A DNA stretch of 64,000 nt, from positions 20,281 to 84,280 of the forward strand of contig JAJYBI010000013.1 in assembly GCA_021779095.1 (NCBI GenBank), written 5' to 3'. This document shows, piece after piece, positions 6,960 to 15,390 of this stretch. Under the pieces are notes generated by a model, which ran no database searches, was not told where the DNA came from, and saw nothing but the letters and a program-made list of their open reading frames with translations. Source of the DNA: Deltaproteobacteria bacterium (GTDB lineage Bacteria > Desulfobacterota > Desulfuromonadia > Geobacterales > JAJYBI01). The position numbers were made by a program, and so were the translations under genes. The number at the start of each line of letters is the position of its first letter. The stretch's first letter is position 1.

Positions 6960-9041
6960 TCACCCCTCCTCGCTTTCCAGGTCGATGATCTCCAGATCAC
7001 CGATGACCTCCATGTCGCCGTCTCCCCTGTCCGCATGCTTCACCTTGTCTTTCACGTCGCGGTAATCGGGACGCTGCTTCCATATCTCGTGGTAGATTCC
7101 GATTGCTTCATCGGGCCTCGAGGAAGCTTCATACAGCACGGCCAGTTCGTAACTGAGACTTAAGACCTCTTCGGCAGTGAGCACATCCAGCGCACCTGCT
7201 TCGAAGAAGAGATTCTCGGCGTGGGCGAAATCGCCCTTGTCCCGGCTGCAGATCCCCTCCAGCGTAAGGCAGGCGACCTGACGCTGGGGATCGGCGGACG
7301 CGATCCGGAACTCGGCGATCGCCTCGTCGAGCAGCCCCATCTCCTTGTAGGCGATCCCCAGATTGAAGTGATTCTCCGTATCCGACCTGTCCAGCTGCCG
7401 ATCCACCCCCTCCTTGAACTTGGAGAGGAGTTCGTCAAACGTGTAGATAATCTCGCCGTCTTCCCCCGCGGCTGACGACGATGCCAGGTCCGGATTGTCG
7501 AGAAAATCCAGCTCGCTGTCGTCGAAGTCGAAACCCACCTCCACGAATCCTTCGCCGGCAGGCGATGCGCCTGACAGGTCGTCATCCCCGAATCCGTCGG
7601 ACCCGGACGCCCCGACGATCTCATCCATGACTGCCTCGTCGATCTCCAGTTCGACCTCCGGGAGCCCGGCCAGTTCCGCCTCCGGCGGACCGTCCACGTC
7701 GAGTTCCGCACCGCTCCCCTGTTGCATGAACCGGACCGGGTCGTCCTCCGGCAGATTGAGGATGATCTCTTCTTCCCAGGAAGAGGACGGGAGGATTTCC
7801 GCCGTCACCACCTCATCTGGAACCGTCACTACATCATCGGCAACGACCGGAATATCCTCGACGACTACCGGTTCCTCACCGGTATCGGGAGGGAGATCGG
7901 TTGAAGCGACAACCGGCGGTTCTGTCTCGACCGGTTCCGGCCCCTCCTCGATTCTCTCCACGACGCCGTCATACTCCCCCACACCGCCGCCCTGCAGCTG
8001 GCGCAACAGCAACGACATCGCCTCGGCCTTCTCCGGCTGGCCGTCCGCCTCGTACAGCGAGAAGAGACCTTCGATGATGCGGGGATCGTCGGGAGCGGTG
8101 CTGCGCAGCTGCAGGTAGAACCCCTCCAGCGTTTCCTGCCTTCCACGGGCGATGAAGTCGGCGGCATTGTCATGCAGGAGGGTCAGCGCCGTCTCCAGGT
8201 CCCCCTCCTGCACCGCACACTCGACAAGACCTTCCTTCGGCAAAAACTCAGCCGGGTAATGACGCAGAATATGCTGATAGGCAATCTTCCGGTTCTTCAG
8301 GTCACCGATCGCCCGGAAAGCGGTGACAAGGAGGGTCAGGACCTTCAGGTTGGTGGGGTCCCGCCGGAGCATCCCCTGAAGCGTATGGATGGCGGCAACG
8401 GCCTTGCCGCGCTCGATCTCCGCAGACAGCAGTTCGAGGACCAGGTCCCGCTTGTCGGGAAACAGCTGCCCGATCCTGCCGCACACCCCGGCAAAGGCGT
8501 CCTCGTCCCCCTTGCTCCTCAACAGGAGGGCGAGTTGCTTGAACTCGTGATACGCCATCTCCTTCTGGTCCGTCTGGTACCGCATCTCGGCCAGCTTGAG
8601 CAGAACCGGCGGATTCTCCGGTTCGATCTCCTGCATCTTTTCCAGGATCTTGATCGCCTCGTCCGGCTGATTCTTGCGTTCGAAATACTCATATACGGTA
8701 CGGTATTCGGCAAGGGCATTGGCGATCAGCCCCTGCTTTTCGTAGAGGGTGGCGAGGTTGTTGTTGATGCGGATGGCGTCGGGATCGAGCTTCTGGATCT
8801 GCTTGTAGACGGCGATCGCCTTGAGGAAGAAGAAGGTGTCGGCATACCCCTTGGCGATGATGTCGTACTCCGCGATGGCCGCTTCGCGGTTGCCCGCCCG
8901 TACCAGCAGTTCGGCGAGCTTCTGGCGGTATTTGGGGTCGATCGCGACAATCTGCTGATAATCCCTGATGGCCTTGTCCAGCTGGCCCTTCAGGATGAAT
9001 TTCTGCGCGCTCTCGAGTAGTTTGTCCTTTTGAGATGCCAC
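6960..9041 (-). CDS. Large tetratricopeptide-repeat protein
   Basis: A 693-residue protein without signal peptide or membrane segment. Residues about 1-350 are a run of TPR helical pairs (for example GQLDKAIRDYQQIVAIDPKY, GLIANALAEYRTVYEYF). Residues about 365-520 form a strongly acidic, Val/Pro/Glu-rich, probably disordered linker. A second TPR block (about 540-680) contains HFNLGIAYKEMGLLDEAIAE. TPR proteins are scaffolds for protein-protein contacts; no enzymatic motif is present. It stands as a single gene between the TonB-like gene and the transglutaminase gene, and its partner is not evident from context. Similar large TPR proteins are common in Geobacter genomes. Confidence 0.8.
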   Translation of the reverse strand: MASQKDKLLESAQKFILKGQLDKAIRDYQQIVAIDPKYRQKLAELLVRAGNREAAIAEYDIIAKGYADTFFFLKAIAVYKQIQKLDPDAIRINNNLATLYEKQGLIANALAEYRTVYEYFERKNQPDEAIKILEKMQEIEPENPPVLLKLAEMRYQTDQKEMAYHEFKQLALLLRSKGDEDAFAGVCGRIGQLFPDKRDLVLELLSAEIERGKAVAAIHTLQGMLRRDPTNLKVLTLLVTAFRAIGDLKNRKIAYQHILRHYPAEFLPKEGLVECAVQEGDLETALTLLHDNAADFIARGRQETLEGFYLQLRSTAPDDPRIIEGLFSLYEADGQPEKAEAMSLLLRQLQGGGVGEYDGVVERIEEGPEPVETEPPVVASTDLPPDTGEEPVVVEDIPVVADDVVTVPDEVVTAEILPSSSWEEEIILNLPEDDPVRFMQQGSGAELDVDGPPEAELAGLPEVELEIDEAVMDEIVGASGSDGFGDDDLSGASPAGEGFVEVGFDFDDSELDFLDNPDLASSSAAGEDGEIIYTFDELLSKFKEGVDRQLDRSDTENHFNLGIAYKEMGLLDEAIAEFRIASADPQRQVACLTLEGICSRDKGDFAHAENLFFEAGALDVLTAEEVLSLSYELAVLYEASSRPDEAIGIYHEIWKQRPDYRDVKDKVKHADRGDGDMEVIGDLEIIDLESEEG

Positions 9042-9074
9042 GGATACTCCAGGGAGAAAGTGGTGAGTGATCTC

Positions 9075-9103
9075 AAACTAATTGAATATACAGGCAATGT
9101 CAA
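9075..9103 (-). promoter_or_regulatory. Possible sigma-70 promoter of the TPR gene
   Basis: On the minus strand TTGACA (9103-9098), a 17-base spacer and TAGTTT (9080-9075) lie about 35 bases upstream of the TPR start, overlapping the last bases of the transglutaminase gene. The -35 box is perfect; the -10 is weak. Confidence 0.4.
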
Positions 9104-11055
9104 GCGTCATCGGGCCGGCTCCGGACGTTCCGGCCGGCATCGCCGGAAGCGCCATTTCCGATCTGCCGGATAAGCTGTCGTAACCCCTTATACTCATCGG
9201 ACGAAAGGGGCCGGTCATGATACACGGCTGCGCCGTACCGTTCCGCGAACCGGTGAACCACAGGGTCCCCCAGCCGCTCCGCGAGGCGGAACAGCCCCAT
9301 GCCGGCATGGTCCGCGGGAAGCCGCCCCTCGCGACGCAGGCGGACATAGAGCAGCCGAAGGAGACGCTCTTCCCGGGACAGCCGACGCCGCCCGCGCAAC
9401 GCGAAGGCACCGGCTGCGGCAAGAAGCGACACGACAACCATGGCCATGTTCTGCATGTCCGGAACCCGGAGGCGCACCCCGCTCCATCGCCGGCCGGCAC
9501 TCCGCACCATCTCAATCTGCTTCTCCAGGTCGTAGGCGATGACGGTCCGCGTCCAGTAGTACTCCACCGCATCCGCGGCCTGGCGTATCCGGGCATACAG
9601 GCCGGGGCCGGGGCGTGAAACCCGTTCGTCCGCATTCACCGCCCAGCGGCTCGGATCGATCGTGACCCACCCCTCCCCGTCCGGATCGGCCTCGACCCAG
9701 ACATGGGCCCGGTCTTCCGTGACCGCGTAGAATCCCCCCAGCTCGTTGTAATCCCCCCCCTGGTACCCGCCGACGAGCCGTGCGGGTACACCGGCGCTAC
9801 GCAGCAGCACGGCGAGGGACGACGCGAAAAATTCGCAGTTCCCCTGCCGACGCTTGAACAGGAACGTGTCAAGGGGGTGTGCATCCGTCGGCAGGCCGGA
9901 GGTTGCGTAGCGGAACCCATTCGACCGGTAGAAACGCTCGAAACGGTCGATGACTTCACGGCCGGATCTGGCGCCGGCCGCCGTCTCCCGGGCGAGTCTG
10001 CGTATGGCGGGCGAGTATCCCGGCGGCAGCTGGAGATAGGACTCCATGCGAGCGCCGGCCCGTTCTTCCAGCCGCGCACCGGGGAGTGCCGTCACCTCGT
10101 ACCGGGTCCGTACGGCACGGCCGTACGACTGCAGATACACCGCGTCTCCCGTACGGTCAGAACGGATGCCGCTCAGCTGCAACGGCTGATCGAGGGTGAT
10201 GAGATAACGGCTTTTGGTCGGCTCCGGATAGAAGACCACCGTAACGGGGCGGTCCGTCCCCCCGACCGGAAGACCGTTTCCGGCCGGCGCCGTCCTCTCC
10301 CAGGCCGTACCGGTGAACCGGTTCAGCACGATCCCCCGCCAGTACAAACGATCGTCGGGAAGCCGGCCGGTCTCCGCCCGGAACACGAGCGTCTTCACCT
10401 CGCTCTGGCTCGACGCGCTCCCCGGCTGGACCCGATCGCTGAAGCCGACGACCGCACCCTCCTGCTGGTTGAGGAAATTCCACATGGCGTACTGGGTCCG
10501 CGGCAGGATGACGAAGAAGACCAGCGCCAGCGGGACGGCGCCGACGGGGATCAGGATCGCGGTCCGCAGCACCTTTCCCATGGCACTCCGGGAAAGCGCC
10601 GCATCGGGATCGACGGCGACGAACGACAGCAGCACCAGCGACACCGCCAGCGCCGGCAGCATGACCAGGAGGTAGACGAGGAACATGCTGTCCAGGCTGA
10701 AGAGCGACGAGGCGGAGAGGCAGAAGACAGCCAGGACGTAGATCTGCAGATAGTGTCGTCCGCTCTGCTCCCCGAAAAGCCGCAACGCCAGAAACAGGAT
10801 GAGCAGGTCGGCGGCGGGCCCGACCAGATTGGTCCTGCTCACCTGCAGGGCGTAGAACAGGAAGAACAGGAGACCGCAGACCGTGACGAGCCAGTTCGGC
10901 AGCCGGTAGCCGCGCCTGCGGAAGAAGTAGCCGAAGAGAAGCGCCGCCGGGAGCAGAATACGCGGGAAAAGCCCCAGGTAGGGAGCGAGGGGGAGATAGC
11001 CGCAGAGCGTCACGAGCGCGACGAGGAGGGCGACGGCCGTATCAATCCGCAGCAT
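9100..11055 (-). CDS. DUF3488/transglutaminase-like membrane protein (TgpA family)
   Basis: A 651-residue membrane protein. Residues 1-200 hold several transmembrane helices (DUF3488 region); residues 200-535 form an extracytoplasmic domain ending in a transglutaminase core. The catalytic triad is visible: C407 (QGNCEFFASSL), H451 (DRAHVWVEAD) and D467 (VTIDPS). A last helix (about 536-555) is followed by a short cytoplasmic DUF4129-like tail. TgpA proteins are papain-fold enzymes whose substrate is unknown in most species. It is the third gene of moxR-DUF58-tgpA and overlaps the DUF58 gene by 14 bases; this trio is widely conserved and thought to assemble or modify cell-envelope proteins. 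Confidence 0.92.
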   Translation of the reverse strand: MLRIDTAVALLVALVTLCGYLPLAPYLGLFPRILLPAALLFGYFFRRRGYRLPNWLVTVCGLLFFLFYALQVSRTNLVGPAADLLILFLALRLFGEQSGRHYLQIYVLAVFCLSASSLFSLDSMFLVYLLVMLPALAVSLVLLSFVAVDPDAALSRSAMGKVLRTAILIPVGAVPLALVFFVILPRTQYAMWNFLNQQEGAVVGFSDRVQPGSASSQSEVKTLVFRAETGRLPDDRLYWRGIVLNRFTGTAWERTAPAGNGLPVGGTDRPVTVVFYPEPTKSRYLITLDQPLQLSGIRSDRTGDAVYLQSYGRAVRTRYEVTALPGARLEERAGARMESYLQLPPGYSPAIRRLARETAAGARSGREVIDRFERFYRSNGFRYATSGLPTDAHPLDTFLFKRRQGNCEFFASSLAVLLRSAGVPARLVGGYQGGDYNELGGFYAVTEDRAHVWVEADPDGEGWVTIDPSRWAVNADERVSRPGPGLYARIRQAADAVEYYWTRTVIAYDLEKQIEMVRSAGRRWSGVRLRVPDMQNMAMVVVSLLAAAGAFALRGRRRLSREERLLRLLYVRLRREGRLPADHAGMGLFRLAERLGDPVVHRFAERYGAAVYHDRPLSSDEYKGLRQLIRQIGNGASGDAGRNVRSRPDDA

Positions 11056-11878
11056 GGACGGCCAGCTCCTTGAGCAGCTTCAGTCGATGGGAACGGGACA
11101 GCCCCGGCGGGACCAGCAGGTCACCGAGACGCAGGCCGACGGGACGGTTGCGACGCATCAGGTCGTTCACCAGGTACGCGGCGCGCCCCACCGCCTCGTC
11201 TGTGGTCCGGGCCGGCAGGGTCTCCAGGTCGATCACTACCGGCTCGGTGCCGGTGGCGTTGAACCCCTTCACCTTCAGCGCGTCGTGACGGGCCGACAGG
11301 CGCCAGTGGACGTGTTTCAGCGGTTCCCGGCCGGAGTAGTCGCCGATCCGGGCAAGTTCGCCGTCATGGCCGTTCGCGCTGCGCAGGAGCTCCCCCACCC
11401 GCTCCCGCCCGGCATCGGCGGAGACGGTGCGAAAGGGGATGGGGGCGGGGAAGACGGTAACGGTTTCGGCGAAACCGCACTGCAGCCGACGAATGAAGAA
11501 ATTGACGGGAAACGGGGACGATATGAGGAGACTCAGGCCGGCGTGCCGACCACGACGGGGGAAGGTGCAGGGAACGGACCGGCTGCAGGCGGACTGGCGG
11601 TCCGCAAGGAGGATCACCGTCGAGGAGCCGAGAAATTCGGCGGAGAGGAGAAACGATGTCAGCCACCGCTTGCGGTTCGTGAACCGGAAGGTGACGAGCG
11701 TCTCCATGCCGCTGTATATCTCGTCGGGTGGCACGATCTCCACCTCCAGCCCCCGCAGGTTGAACCAGCCGATGAGGCCGGTCAGTGCCATGAAGGCGAG
11801 AAGCGAGGCCACCACGAGAAACAGCAGGTTGTTGCCGGTATTGACCGCGGCGAAACCCAGAAGAAGCGTCAGCGCCAC
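11042..11878 (-). CDS. DUF58-domain membrane protein (MoxR-associated)
   Basis: A 278-residue product from GTG 11878. Two N-terminal helices (about 1-40, with NTGNNLLFLVVASLLAFM) are followed by the DUF58 core with the hallmark 'GDYSGREPLKHVHWRLSARHD' region, related to von Willebrand A folds. DUF58 proteins work with MoxR AAA ATPases in metal-insertion or envelope-assembly systems. The usual N-terminus of this family includes ITRAG-ALY just before the first helix, and that sequence is encoded in frame immediately upstream (to about 11908, CTG overlapping the moxR stop). The annotated GTG start is therefore probably internal, and a non-AUG start coupled to moxR is likely. The 3' end overlaps the transglutaminase gene. 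Confidence 0.87.
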   Translation of the reverse strand: MALTLLLGFAAVNTGNNLLFLVVASLLAFMALTGLIGWFNLRGLEVEIVPPDEIYSGMETLVTFRFTNRKRWLTSFLLSAEFLGSSTVILLADRQSACSRSVPCTFPRRGRHAGLSLLISSPFPVNFFIRRLQCGFAETVTVFPAPIPFRTVSADAGRERVGELLRSANGHDGELARIGDYSGREPLKHVHWRLSARHDALKVKGFNATGTEPVVIDLETLPARTTDEAVGRAAYLVNDLMRRNRPVGLRLGDLLVPPGLSRSHRLKLLKELAVHAAD

Positions 11879-11904
11879 GTAGAGCGCCCCCGCCCGGGTG
11901 ATGC

Positions 11905-12846
11905 TCAGGCCAGCGGCACGGGAATAGCGTCCAGAACGGTTCGTAACAGCTCCTCCTTGTTCAGGCTCTCCTGTTCCGCCGTCAGAATCAGGCGATGGGC
12001 GCCCACCGGCAGCGCCACGGCCTGCACGTCCTCGGGGACGACGAAGTCCCGCCCCTCCAGGTAGGCGTGTGCCCGGGCCGCATCGGCCATGCAGATGCCG
12101 CCGCGGGACGAGATGCCCGAAAGGACGAACGACGACGCCCGGGTCCCGGCGATGATCCGGTAGATGTAACCGGCCACCATCTCCGACAGGTAGACCCGCT
12201 CACGGACGGCCCGCTGCGCCTCCTGCAGTTCGTGCACCCCGATGACCGGCTCGATCCCGCGCAGCTCCTCGCGGATGCTGCCGGCACGGATGATCGCCGT
12301 CTCCGCCTCCTGGGAAGGGTAGCCGATCCCGGTGCGGATCAGGAACCGGTCCAGCTGGGACTCGGGCAGGGGATACGTTCCCACCTGTTCCAGCGGGTTC
12401 TGGGTGGCGATCACCATGAACGGCTCCGGCAGCGGGTAGGTGACCCCCTCCACCGTCACCCGCCGCTCCTCCATCGCCTCCAGGAGGGCGCTCTGGGTGC
12501 GGGGCATGGCCCGGTTGATCTCGTCGACCAGAAGGATGTTGTTGAACACCGGCCCCCGTACGAAGACGAACCGGTTCTCCTCGCGGTTGAAGACGGAAAG
12601 CCCGGTGATGTCCGACGGCAGGAGATCACTCGTGCACTGTATCCGGCCGAAGGAGAGACCGAGCACGCCGGAGAGGGCGAGCGCCAGGGTCGTCTTCCCC
12701 AGGCCGGGGATATCCTCCAGGAGGAGATGGCCGCCGGCCAAAAGCGCCGTGACCGAGAGACGCACCGCCTGCTGTTTCCCCCGGAGGTACCGGGAGTTGA
12801 GAACGTCCACCATCTGCATGATCGCATCGCGCTGGGGAAGAGACAT
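11905..12846 (-). CDS. MoxR-family AAA+ ATPase
   Basis: A 313-residue AAA_3 ATPase. Walker A is IPGLGKTTLAL (about residue 40), Walker B ILLVDEINRA, followed by a sensor segment VIATQNPLEQVGTYPLPESQLDRF, which is diagnostic for MoxR. MoxR proteins act as ATP-driven chaperones for partner proteins with VWA or DUF58 domains. It is the first gene of the moxR-DUF58-transglutaminase operon; the next gene begins at or inside its stop codon. Length is normal for the family. ATG 12846 has a weak but adequate upstream AGGAGTACC. Confidence 0.95.
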   Translation of the reverse strand: MSLPQRDAIMQMVDVLNSRYLRGKQQAVRLSVTALLAGGHLLLEDIPGLGKTTLALALSGVLGLSFGRIQCTSDLLPSDITGLSVFNREENRFVFVRGPVFNNILLVDEINRAMPRTQSALLEAMEERRVTVEGVTYPLPEPFMVIATQNPLEQVGTYPLPESQLDRFLIRTGIGYPSQEAETAIIRAGSIREELRGIEPVIGVHELQEAQRAVRERVYLSEMVAGYIYRIIAGTRASSFVLSGISSRGGICMADAARAHAYLEGRDFVVPEDVQAVALPVGAHRLILTAEQESLNKEELLRTVLDAIPVPLA

Positions 12847-13055
12847 GGTACTCCTTTGACGGTTCGTGACTTATAGGATTATAGCAGAACCCGGCACGGT
12901 TTCGCCACACCGCTCACGGTTACGGAATGCTCCGGTGACCGGCAAATCCAGCGACACGCCGGATGCGGAGGCGGAATTGCCGGCTTCCCATTTTGCCGTT
13001 TTCCTGCTAGATTGACGAGGTTTGTCAGACACCATTGCACGGGGGCAGAGGAAAC

Positions 13056-14441
13056 ATGCGATACATCAGCACGCGAGGCGGAATAGCACCGGTACCGTTC
13101 AAGGATGCCGTCATGATGGGGCTTGCCACCGACGGAGGGCTGCTCCTGCCGGAGCGGGTACCCGCCCTGTCGGCGGAGACGCTGGATGCATGGCGCGGCC
13201 TGTCGTACCGTGACCTGGCGTTCCGGATCATCTCCCTCTTTGCTGACGATATCCCGGCTGACGACCTGAAACGGCTGATCGACCGCTCCTACGACAGTTT
13301 CGAGCACGGCGAGATCACCCCCGTTCTCCGCGAGGACGGCGTCTACATCCTGGAACTGTTCCACGGCCCCACCCTCGCCTTCAAGGACGTGGCGCTGCAG
13401 CTCCTGGGGAACCTGTTCGAGTACCTGCTGGAGGAGCGGGATGAAAAGATGAACATCGTGGGGGCCACTTCCGGCGACACCGGCAGCGCCGCCATCTACG
13501 GGGTGCGGGGCAAGGACCGGATCAACATCTTCATCATGCACCCCCACGGCAAGACCTCTCCCATCCAGGCGCTGCAGATGACCACCGTCACCGACCCGAA
13601 CGTCTTCAACATCGCCGTGGAGGGGACCTTCGACGACTGCCAGAACATCGTGAAGACGCTCTTCAACGACCTGCCGTTCAAGGAGAGGCACGCCCTCGGC
13701 GCGGTGAACTCCATCAACTGGGCCCGGGTGCTGGCCCAGGTGGTCTACTACTTCTACGCCTGGTTCCGGGTCGCCGACGCCGGCGCCGGAAAGATCAGCT
13801 TCGCCGTCCCCACCGGCAATTTCGGCGACATCTTCGCCGGCTACGTGGCCAAAAGGATGGGGCTCCCGATTGAAAAGCTGATCCTCGCCACCAACGAGAA
13901 CAACATCCTGACCCGCTTCATCAACGACGGGGACTACTCCCTCGGGACCGTGGTTTCCACCGTCTCCCCCTCCATGGATATCCAGCTCGCCTCCAACTTC
14001 GAGCGGTACCTGTACTACCTGTTCGACGAGAACCCGGTGCGGGTGCGGGATGCGTTTGCCGGGCTCTCCACCAAGGGGAAAATAGACTTCACCGACACGG
14101 AGATGGCCCGGGTGCACGCGGAGTTCGCTTCCCGCTCCGTGGACCAGGAGGAGACCCTGGCCACCATCGCCGCGTTCCGGACCGAGACCGGCTACCTCCT
14201 CGACCCGCATACCGCCGTCGGCGTCCGGGCGGGACAGGAGCTGGCGAGCCCCGGTGCGGAGGTGGTCTGCCTCGCCACCGCCCACCCGGCCAAGTTCGGC
14301 GACGCCGTGGAAAAGGCCACGGGGATCACCCCGCCGCTCCCGCCGGCGCTGCAGGGGATCGACCAGCTCCCCTCCCGCTGCACGGTCCTGCCGGCGGACC
14401 AGGCCGCCATCCGGCAGTTCATCGAAGAGCACGCCCGCTAG
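13056..14441 (+). CDS. thrC: Threonine synthase
   Basis: A 461-residue PLP enzyme that converts O-phosphohomoserine to threonine. I use ATG 13056 (MRYISTRGG), preceded by GGCAGAGGAAAC, rather than the upstream TTG at 13035. The N-terminal ISTRGG motif, the PLP-lysine segment GPTLAFKDVALQ and the phosphate-binding GATSGDTGSAA are all present. Length and the VPTGNFGDIFAGYVAKRMGLP segment fit the long, E. coli/yeast-type class. It faces the minus-strand operon that ends in hom, the enzyme two steps earlier in the same pathway. A 10-bp GC-rich hairpin follows the stop. Confidence 0.96.
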   Translation: MRYISTRGGIAPVPFKDAVMMGLATDGGLLLPERVPALSAETLDAWRGLSYRDLAFRIISLFADDIPADDLKRLIDRSYDSFEHGEITPVLREDGVYILELFHGPTLAFKDVALQLLGNLFEYLLEERDEKMNIVGATSGDTGSAAIYGVRGKDRINIFIMHPHGKTSPIQALQMTTVTDPNVFNIAVEGTFDDCQNIVKTLFNDLPFKERHALGAVNSINWARVLAQVVYYFYAWFRVADAGAGKISFAVPTGNFGDIFAGYVAKRMGLPIEKLILATNENNILTRFINDGDYSLGTVVSTVSPSMDIQLASNFERYLYYLFDENPVRVRDAFAGLSTKGKIDFTDTEMARVHAEFASRSVDQEETLATIAAFRTETGYLLDPHTAVGVRAGQELASPGAEVVCLATAHPAKFGDAVEKATGITPPLPPALQGIDQLPSRCTVLPADQAAIRQFIEEHAR

Positions 14442-14448
14442 ACACCGT

Positions 14449-14476
14449 GGGGACGCCGTCACCCGGCGGCGTCCCC
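14449..14476 (+). terminator. Terminator-like hairpin after thrC
   Basis: GGGGACGCCG (14449-14458) pairs perfectly with CGGCGTCCCC (14467-14476) across an 8-base loop, 8 bases after the thrC stop. Only a weak CTTT follows, so termination efficiency is uncertain. Confidence 0.5.
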
Positions 14477-14497
14477 GCCGATCACCTTTAACAAAAC

Positions 14498-14623
14498 GGC
14501 ACATGGACGCTGATGAACGCAGATAAGACCTAATAATACAAAATCAACAGAACACATCTGCAAGGTGAATCCATTTTGAATAAGTTTGTCTTGATCCGCG
14601 TTTATCAGATTTGATCCGCGTCC
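14498..14623. repeat. Intergenic repeat, 'GATCCGCG' family, degenerate inverted repeat
   Basis: A left arm around GGACGCTGATGAACGCAGATAAG (about 14503-14527) faces a right arm CTTGATCCGCGTTTATCAG...TTGATCCGCGTCC (14590-14623), an imperfect palindrome. The phrase CAGATTTGATCCG(C/T)GT recurs in the repeat between glcD and glcF (61091-61106). The AT-rich centre encodes nothing convincing. This is a decayed member of a mobile-like, non-coding repeat family. Confidence 0.6.
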
Positions 14624-14655
14624 TGTTGCCCTTTTCAGGTTCAATCACCTTCCCC

Positions 14656-15312
14656 ATGATCATCGACTGGAACCATATCGATACCGTCCTCCTGGACATG
14701 GACGGCACCCTGCTGGACCGGCACTTCGACGACCATTTCTGGCTCGAACATGTGCCGCGCACCTGGGCCGCCAAGCACCACCTTCCGATCGACGAGGCGA
14801 AAGAGGCGCTGTACGCCCTCTTCCGCTCCCAGGAGATGACTCTCAACTGGACCGACCTGGACTACTGGTCCGACCGGCTCGGCCTGGACATCCCGCTCCT
14901 GAAGCGCGAGGTGGACCACCTCATCGCCGTCCACCCGTTCGTGGTGGAGTTCCTCCTCTTCCTGCGGCAGCACGGTAAAGCCGTGCACCTGATAACCAAC
15001 GCCCACGGCAAGACACTGGATCTGAAGATGCACAAGACCCGGCTCGGCCCCTACTTCCACCGGATCGTCTCCGCCCATGACATCGGTATTTCCAAGGAGG
15101 ACGTGCGGTTCTGGGAAGCCCTGCGGGAGCGGCTCCCCTACGACCCGGCCCGCACCATGCTCGGCGAGGACAGCGAGGCCAACCTGGAATCGGCGAGCCG
15201 CGCCGGCATCCGTGAGCTGGTCTACGTGAGCGGCTACAGCTCCGCCGTTCACCCTGTCGCCTCCCCCCGCTTTACCTCCGTCCGCCATTTCGGCGAACTG
15301 CTCCCCCGCTGA
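14656..15312 (+). CDS. yrfG: HAD hydrolase, GMP/IMP nucleotidase (YrfG-like)
   Basis: A 218-residue HAD-superfamily phosphatase. I choose ATG 14656 (MIIDWNHIDTVLLD); the ORF-track start at 14611 lies inside the upstream repeat. Motif I is LLDMDGTLLD (nucleophile D14, D16), motif II is HLITNAH, and the late acidic motif is MLGEDSEANLESA. It follows E. coli YrfG closely in length and in segments such as TLNWTDLDYWSDRLGLDI. YrfG removes phosphate from GMP and IMP. There is no strong ribosome site. It stands alone between thrC and a bidirectional terminator. Confidence 0.85.
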   Translation: MIIDWNHIDTVLLDMDGTLLDRHFDDHFWLEHVPRTWAAKHHLPIDEAKEALYALFRSQEMTLNWTDLDYWSDRLGLDIPLLKREVDHLIAVHPFVVEFLLFLRQHGKAVHLITNAHGKTLDLKMHKTRLGPYFHRIVSAHDIGISKEDVRFWEALRERLPYDPARTMLGEDSEANLESASRAGIRELVYVSGYSSAVHPVASPRFTSVRHFGELLPR

Positions 15313-15333
15313 CAGCTCCTTTGCTGCAGGCAC

Positions 15334-15368
15334 GAAAAAAGGCGACCGGTAACCCGGCCGCCTTCTTC
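15334..15368. terminator. Bidirectional intrinsic terminator between yrfG and hom
   Basis: GGCGACCGG-TAAC-CCGGCCGCC (15341-15362) forms a GC-rich hairpin. On the minus strand it is followed by TTTTTT (15340-15335), ending the hom operon. On the plus strand TTCTTCGT follows and can serve yrfG. Confidence 0.85.
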
Positions 15369-15390
15369 GTCCTGTGTGCATCTCTTTCTC

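Noticed and set aside
12879-14504. Minus-strand ORF of 541 aa
   Set aside because: Antisense of thrC; the Gly/Val/Asp/Gln-rich, repetitive composition is typical of an antisense frame in GC-rich DNA.
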